Position numbers and translations under genes: made by a program | Source: Bacteroidota bacterium | GTDB taxonomy: Bacteria; Bacteroidota; Bacteroidia; Chitinophagales; LD1 | Length of the DNA stretch: 64,000 nucleotides | NCBI GenBank assembly: GCA_018267385.1 | Contig: JAFDYN010000007.1 | Coordinates: forward strand, 434,001 to 498,000 | Direction of reading: 5' to 3' | Shown: positions 61,807 to 64,000 of the stretch, in pieces | Layout: each line of letters begins with the position of its first letter | Position numbering within the stretch: the first letter of the stretch is position 1 | The notes under the pieces: generated by a model | What the model was told of the DNA's origin: nothing | What the model saw: only the letters and a program-made list of their open reading frames with translations | The model's database searches: none

Positions 61807-64000
61807 TTAGTGTATGATGGACACCTTGCCCGAGCGGATATTACCGGCCTGGTCTCTGGCTGTATAAGTGTAGATGCCTGCAGCAAATGTGCTACCTGAC
61901 AGGGTCAGATCTCTGCTGGTAGTAGTTTCCATTACCTTTTTGCCTGTCACATCCATCAGCTCAAAGCTGACCTGGCCCGTAGCGCCTGTGAAGTGTATGA
62001 TAGACGACTCCTGCACCGGATTTGGCATGATGCTGACCTGCATGGCACCATCGCGGCTCGGTGTATGTATACCTGTCAGATCTGAGCGGGTATTGACAGT
62101 AGTATTGGTCACTACGGCAGAGTTGTAGTCAAAATAGATGTAAGCTGTATTCTTTACTTCGGTGCCTAGCGGCAGGTTTGGCCTGGTATGCACAGTGTAG
62201 TTTACAAATCCTTTGCTATTTGGCTCATCATGTACGCTATCCGGCAGATTGATATTCTCAAACCGGAAAGTGAGCAGACCGTTACCGGATAGAGAGAACT
62301 TATAAGGATGACTGGAAGCACCGGGCACTACAGATGCCGGATCTACGTATGGAGATAGTGTGTCCTGTACTACTACGAGGTAGGCAGGTGCATTGCCGTC
62401 ATTCTGGAAGCGTACAGTGTAGTGCAGTATATTATCTCCCTCTGCCAGAGGGCCTGCAGGGTAGACTGCCTTGTCATTAGGATCATGGGAGCCTACTACC
62501 TCATCATAGATGCTTTCGGTATTGTCAGACGTGTTGCAGTCGCCGGCTGTGGGCGCTATCTGTGCCGTGCAGGCCAGGTACGATCCGAGCGTGAGGGTAT
62601 TAGGCACGTTGAAGGTCATTTCTACACGCTGCCAGTTAGCGCCTGGGCTCAGGTTGCCTACATTCCAGGTCACAGTATGGGTCGCGTTGTCATAGCTGGT
62701 ATAAGGAGGATTGGACGATACGAGTGTCAGATTAGGGTCATGCACGAAGCTCACTACAGTACCAGGTGCGCTGGCCTGTCCGGTATTGTAGTAGTACACC
62801 CAGTAGTCCTTGGTAGAGCCGGGTATAGAGGTGCCGCAGCCTGCATGTACGCCCAGGTTGTAAGCCTGCGCACCGGGATCTATCGCAAAATCATTGCCTG
62901 ACGAGGTCTGTCCTGATGATGCCAGAGATGCGGTGTGGCTCGAAGTACAGCTGCTGGTAGCGCAGCCAGAGTCGTTTGGCATACGGAGTGTGATAGTATA
63001 TGTACCTGGCAGTACTATCGCGTCATAGAATCCGCTGGTATCAGTACTCGCATACGAAACGCTGCCATTGCCAGCAGTGATCATAGCATAGGCGCTACCG
63101 ACAGATAGCTCACCTGCATCCCTGGTACAGTTGCTATTCGCATCGGTGTAGATGTAGCCGGTGATGTGGTCATAGCAGGATGGGTCGATATTGATGTAGA
63201 CTGTATCGTTATTGGAGTTGTGCTGAGGGATGCATCCATTAGCGTCGGTTACATCCACTACGGCTATCGTGTAGGGCTGCAGGCCTGTGATGGTCTGGCC
63301 CGTGCCCAGTACAATCGGACTGTTTGAAAACATATTGTGCCATACATATGTAAACGGCGCAGTACCTCCGGATCCCGATACGATAGCTGTGGCAGTACCG
63401 GTATACAGAGAGGTATCACATGATGAAGGTGTAGCAGTAGCGCTCACAGAGTATGCTGCCTCACCTCTCAGGGTATAGCTGGCAGTAGCCGTGCAGCCAT
63501 TCTGGTCCGTAGCGGTCACAGTATAGCTGCCTGCAGCCAGGTTGCTATGTATAGCAGCCGTACCTGAGCCTGCCGACCATGCATAGGTGTAAGTACCGGA
63601 ACCACTGTATGCATAGGCCTGTATAGTGCCATCTGCCACACCACAAGTAGGGTTGGTCACAGGGGCTATATAGGCACCAATGCCATTGCCGGTGTAGATA
63701 TTATAATATCCCGAACCCGTGCATCCATTGGCATCTGTCACAGTGACACCATATGATCCTGTAGCCAGGCCTGAGGCGATACTATCAGTAGATGCAGAAC
63801 CGCTCCAGTGCCAGGAGTAAGGTGCCTGTCCTGTCCTGATATGTATAGTGATAGTGCCGGTACTGCCTGTGCAGCCAGGATATTGTATCGTAGCGGAGCC
63901 GCCATTGGCGCTGTCTATAAAGAGCGCAGTATAGCCGATGTACTGCGAGGCAGCAGCTGTACAGCCGTTCCCATCTGTAGCGGTCACGGTGTAGAGGGTG
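61807..64000 (-). CDS. T9SS cargo protein with SprB repeats (5' end outside window)
   Basis: The frame runs from the right window edge (no start visible) to the stop at 61807, about 730 residues. The N-terminal part has repeated SprB-type units (TNPTCGVADGTI, GSGTYTYAWSAG, LAAGSYTVTATDQNGCTA), then a Cna-B-like segment (ITGYIYTDANSNCTRDAGE) and a DUF7619-like region (HDPNDKAVYPAG, LHYTVRFQNDGNAPA, NTAYIYFDYNSAVVTN). A type A sorting domain ends it (SIMPNPVQESSI to GKVSIIH). It should be exported by T9SS. The length beyond the window is unknown. Confidence 0.88.
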   Translation of the reverse strand, partial: TLYTVTATDGNGCTAAASQYIGYTALFIDSANGGSATIQYPGCTGSTGTITIHIRTGQAPYSWHWSGSASTDSIASGLATGSYGVTVTDANGCTGSGYYNIYTGNGIGAYIAPVTNPTCGVADGTIQAYAYSGSGTYTYAWSAGSGTAAIHSNLAAGSYTVTATDQNGCTATASYTLRGEAAYSVSATATPSSCDTSLYTGTATAIVSGSGGTAPFTYVWHNMFSNSPIVLGTGQTITGLQPYTIAVVDVTDANGCIPQHNSNNDTVYINIDPSCYDHITGYIYTDANSNCTRDAGELSVGSAYAMITAGNGSVSYASTDTSGFYDAIVLPGTYTITLRMPNDSGCATSSCTSSHTASLASSGQTSSGNDFAIDPGAQAYNLGVHAGCGTSIPGSTKDYWVYYYNTGQASAPGTVVSFVHDPNLTLVSSNPPYTSYDNATHTVTWNVGNLSPGANWQRVEMTFNVPNTLTLGSYLACTAQIAPTAGDCNTSDNTESIYDEVVGSHDPNDKAVYPAGPLAEGDNILHYTVRFQNDGNAPAYLVVVQDTLSPYVDPASVVPGASSHPYKFSLSGNGLLTFRFENINLPDSVHDEPNSKGFVNYTVHTRPNLPLGTEVKNTAYIYFDYNSAVVTNTTVNTRSDLTGIHTPSRDGAMQVSIMPNPVQESSIIHFTGATGQVSFELMDVTGKKVMETTTSRDLTLSGSTFAAGIYTYTARDQAGNIRSGKVSIIH

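Noticed and set aside
1-64000. tRNA, rRNA, riboswitch and complete insertion sequence
   Set aside because: No cloverleaf, rRNA segment, transposase frame or known aptamer core was recognised in the intergenic DNA; this was by eye only.

Overview
The window comes from a bacterium of the phylum Bacteroidota, most likely in or near the Chitinophagales. The evidence is C-terminal type A and type B (CHU_C) sorting domains of the type IX secretion system on four large or secreted proteins, a TonB-receptor-like outer membrane barrel, genes conserved across Bacteroidota, and repeated promoters of the form TTG-N19..21-TAnnTTTG. Most of the DNA is about 50% G+C. About 45 protein genes are visible. I saw no rRNA, no tRNA, no CRISPR array and no complete insertion sequence.

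Layout. 1-1100: end of a secreted alpha/beta hydrolase carrying a T9SS tail. 1.2-10.8 kb: metallo-beta-lactamase-fold hydrolase, a large TolB-like propeller/outer-membrane barrel protein, lptB, a GH3-family protein, a four-PAS histidine kinase and a peptidoglycan-binding membrane protein. 10.8-18.2 kb: polyprenyl diphosphate synthase, an unusual alpha/beta-hydrolase/periplasmic-binding-protein fusion, ligA, an EamA transporter, a lipid kinase and an OsmC protein. 18.3-26.2 kb: a leftward operon of ABC ATPase, ABC permease fused to an M1 aminopeptidase, PadR regulator, PspC protein, RDD protein and GIN-domain protein. 26.3-39.6 kb: outer-membrane barrel receptor, fumarylacetoacetase, DEAD-box helicase, flavin reductase, two tandem HSL-type esterases, purD, a serine hydrolase and a DUF1905/YdeI protein.

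39.6-43.4 kb is the most striking part. A gene-free 500-base stretch with short direct repeats and a chain of hairpins is followed by a strongly AT-rich two-gene unit (about 31% G+C in lines I counted, against about 50-57% around it). It encodes a 665-residue Argonaute with MID and PIWI domains and a separate SIR2 NADase-type protein whose start overlaps the Argonaute stop (ATGA). The PIWI catalytic residues are replaced while the guide 5'-phosphate pocket residues look intact. This predicts a guide-directed sensor that cannot cut and that switches on a SIR2 effector to deplete NAD+, an abortive-infection defence related to the SPARSA and long-B Argonaute/SIR2 systems. The unit appears to be horizontally acquired cargo between housekeeping genes.

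43.4-64 kb: a close relative of eukaryotic sphingolipid delta-4 desaturase, an unknown helical protein, a PA0069-type radical SAM protein, a saccharopine-dehydrogenase-like reductase, a thermonuclease-like lipoprotein, a T9SS-exported protein with 13 'WDG..W' repeats, a TetR/SDR pair with two visible operators, a PadR/membrane-protein pair, a stand-alone atpA with its own promoter and terminator, two lipoproteins and two very large T9SS cargo proteins, the last running off the right edge.
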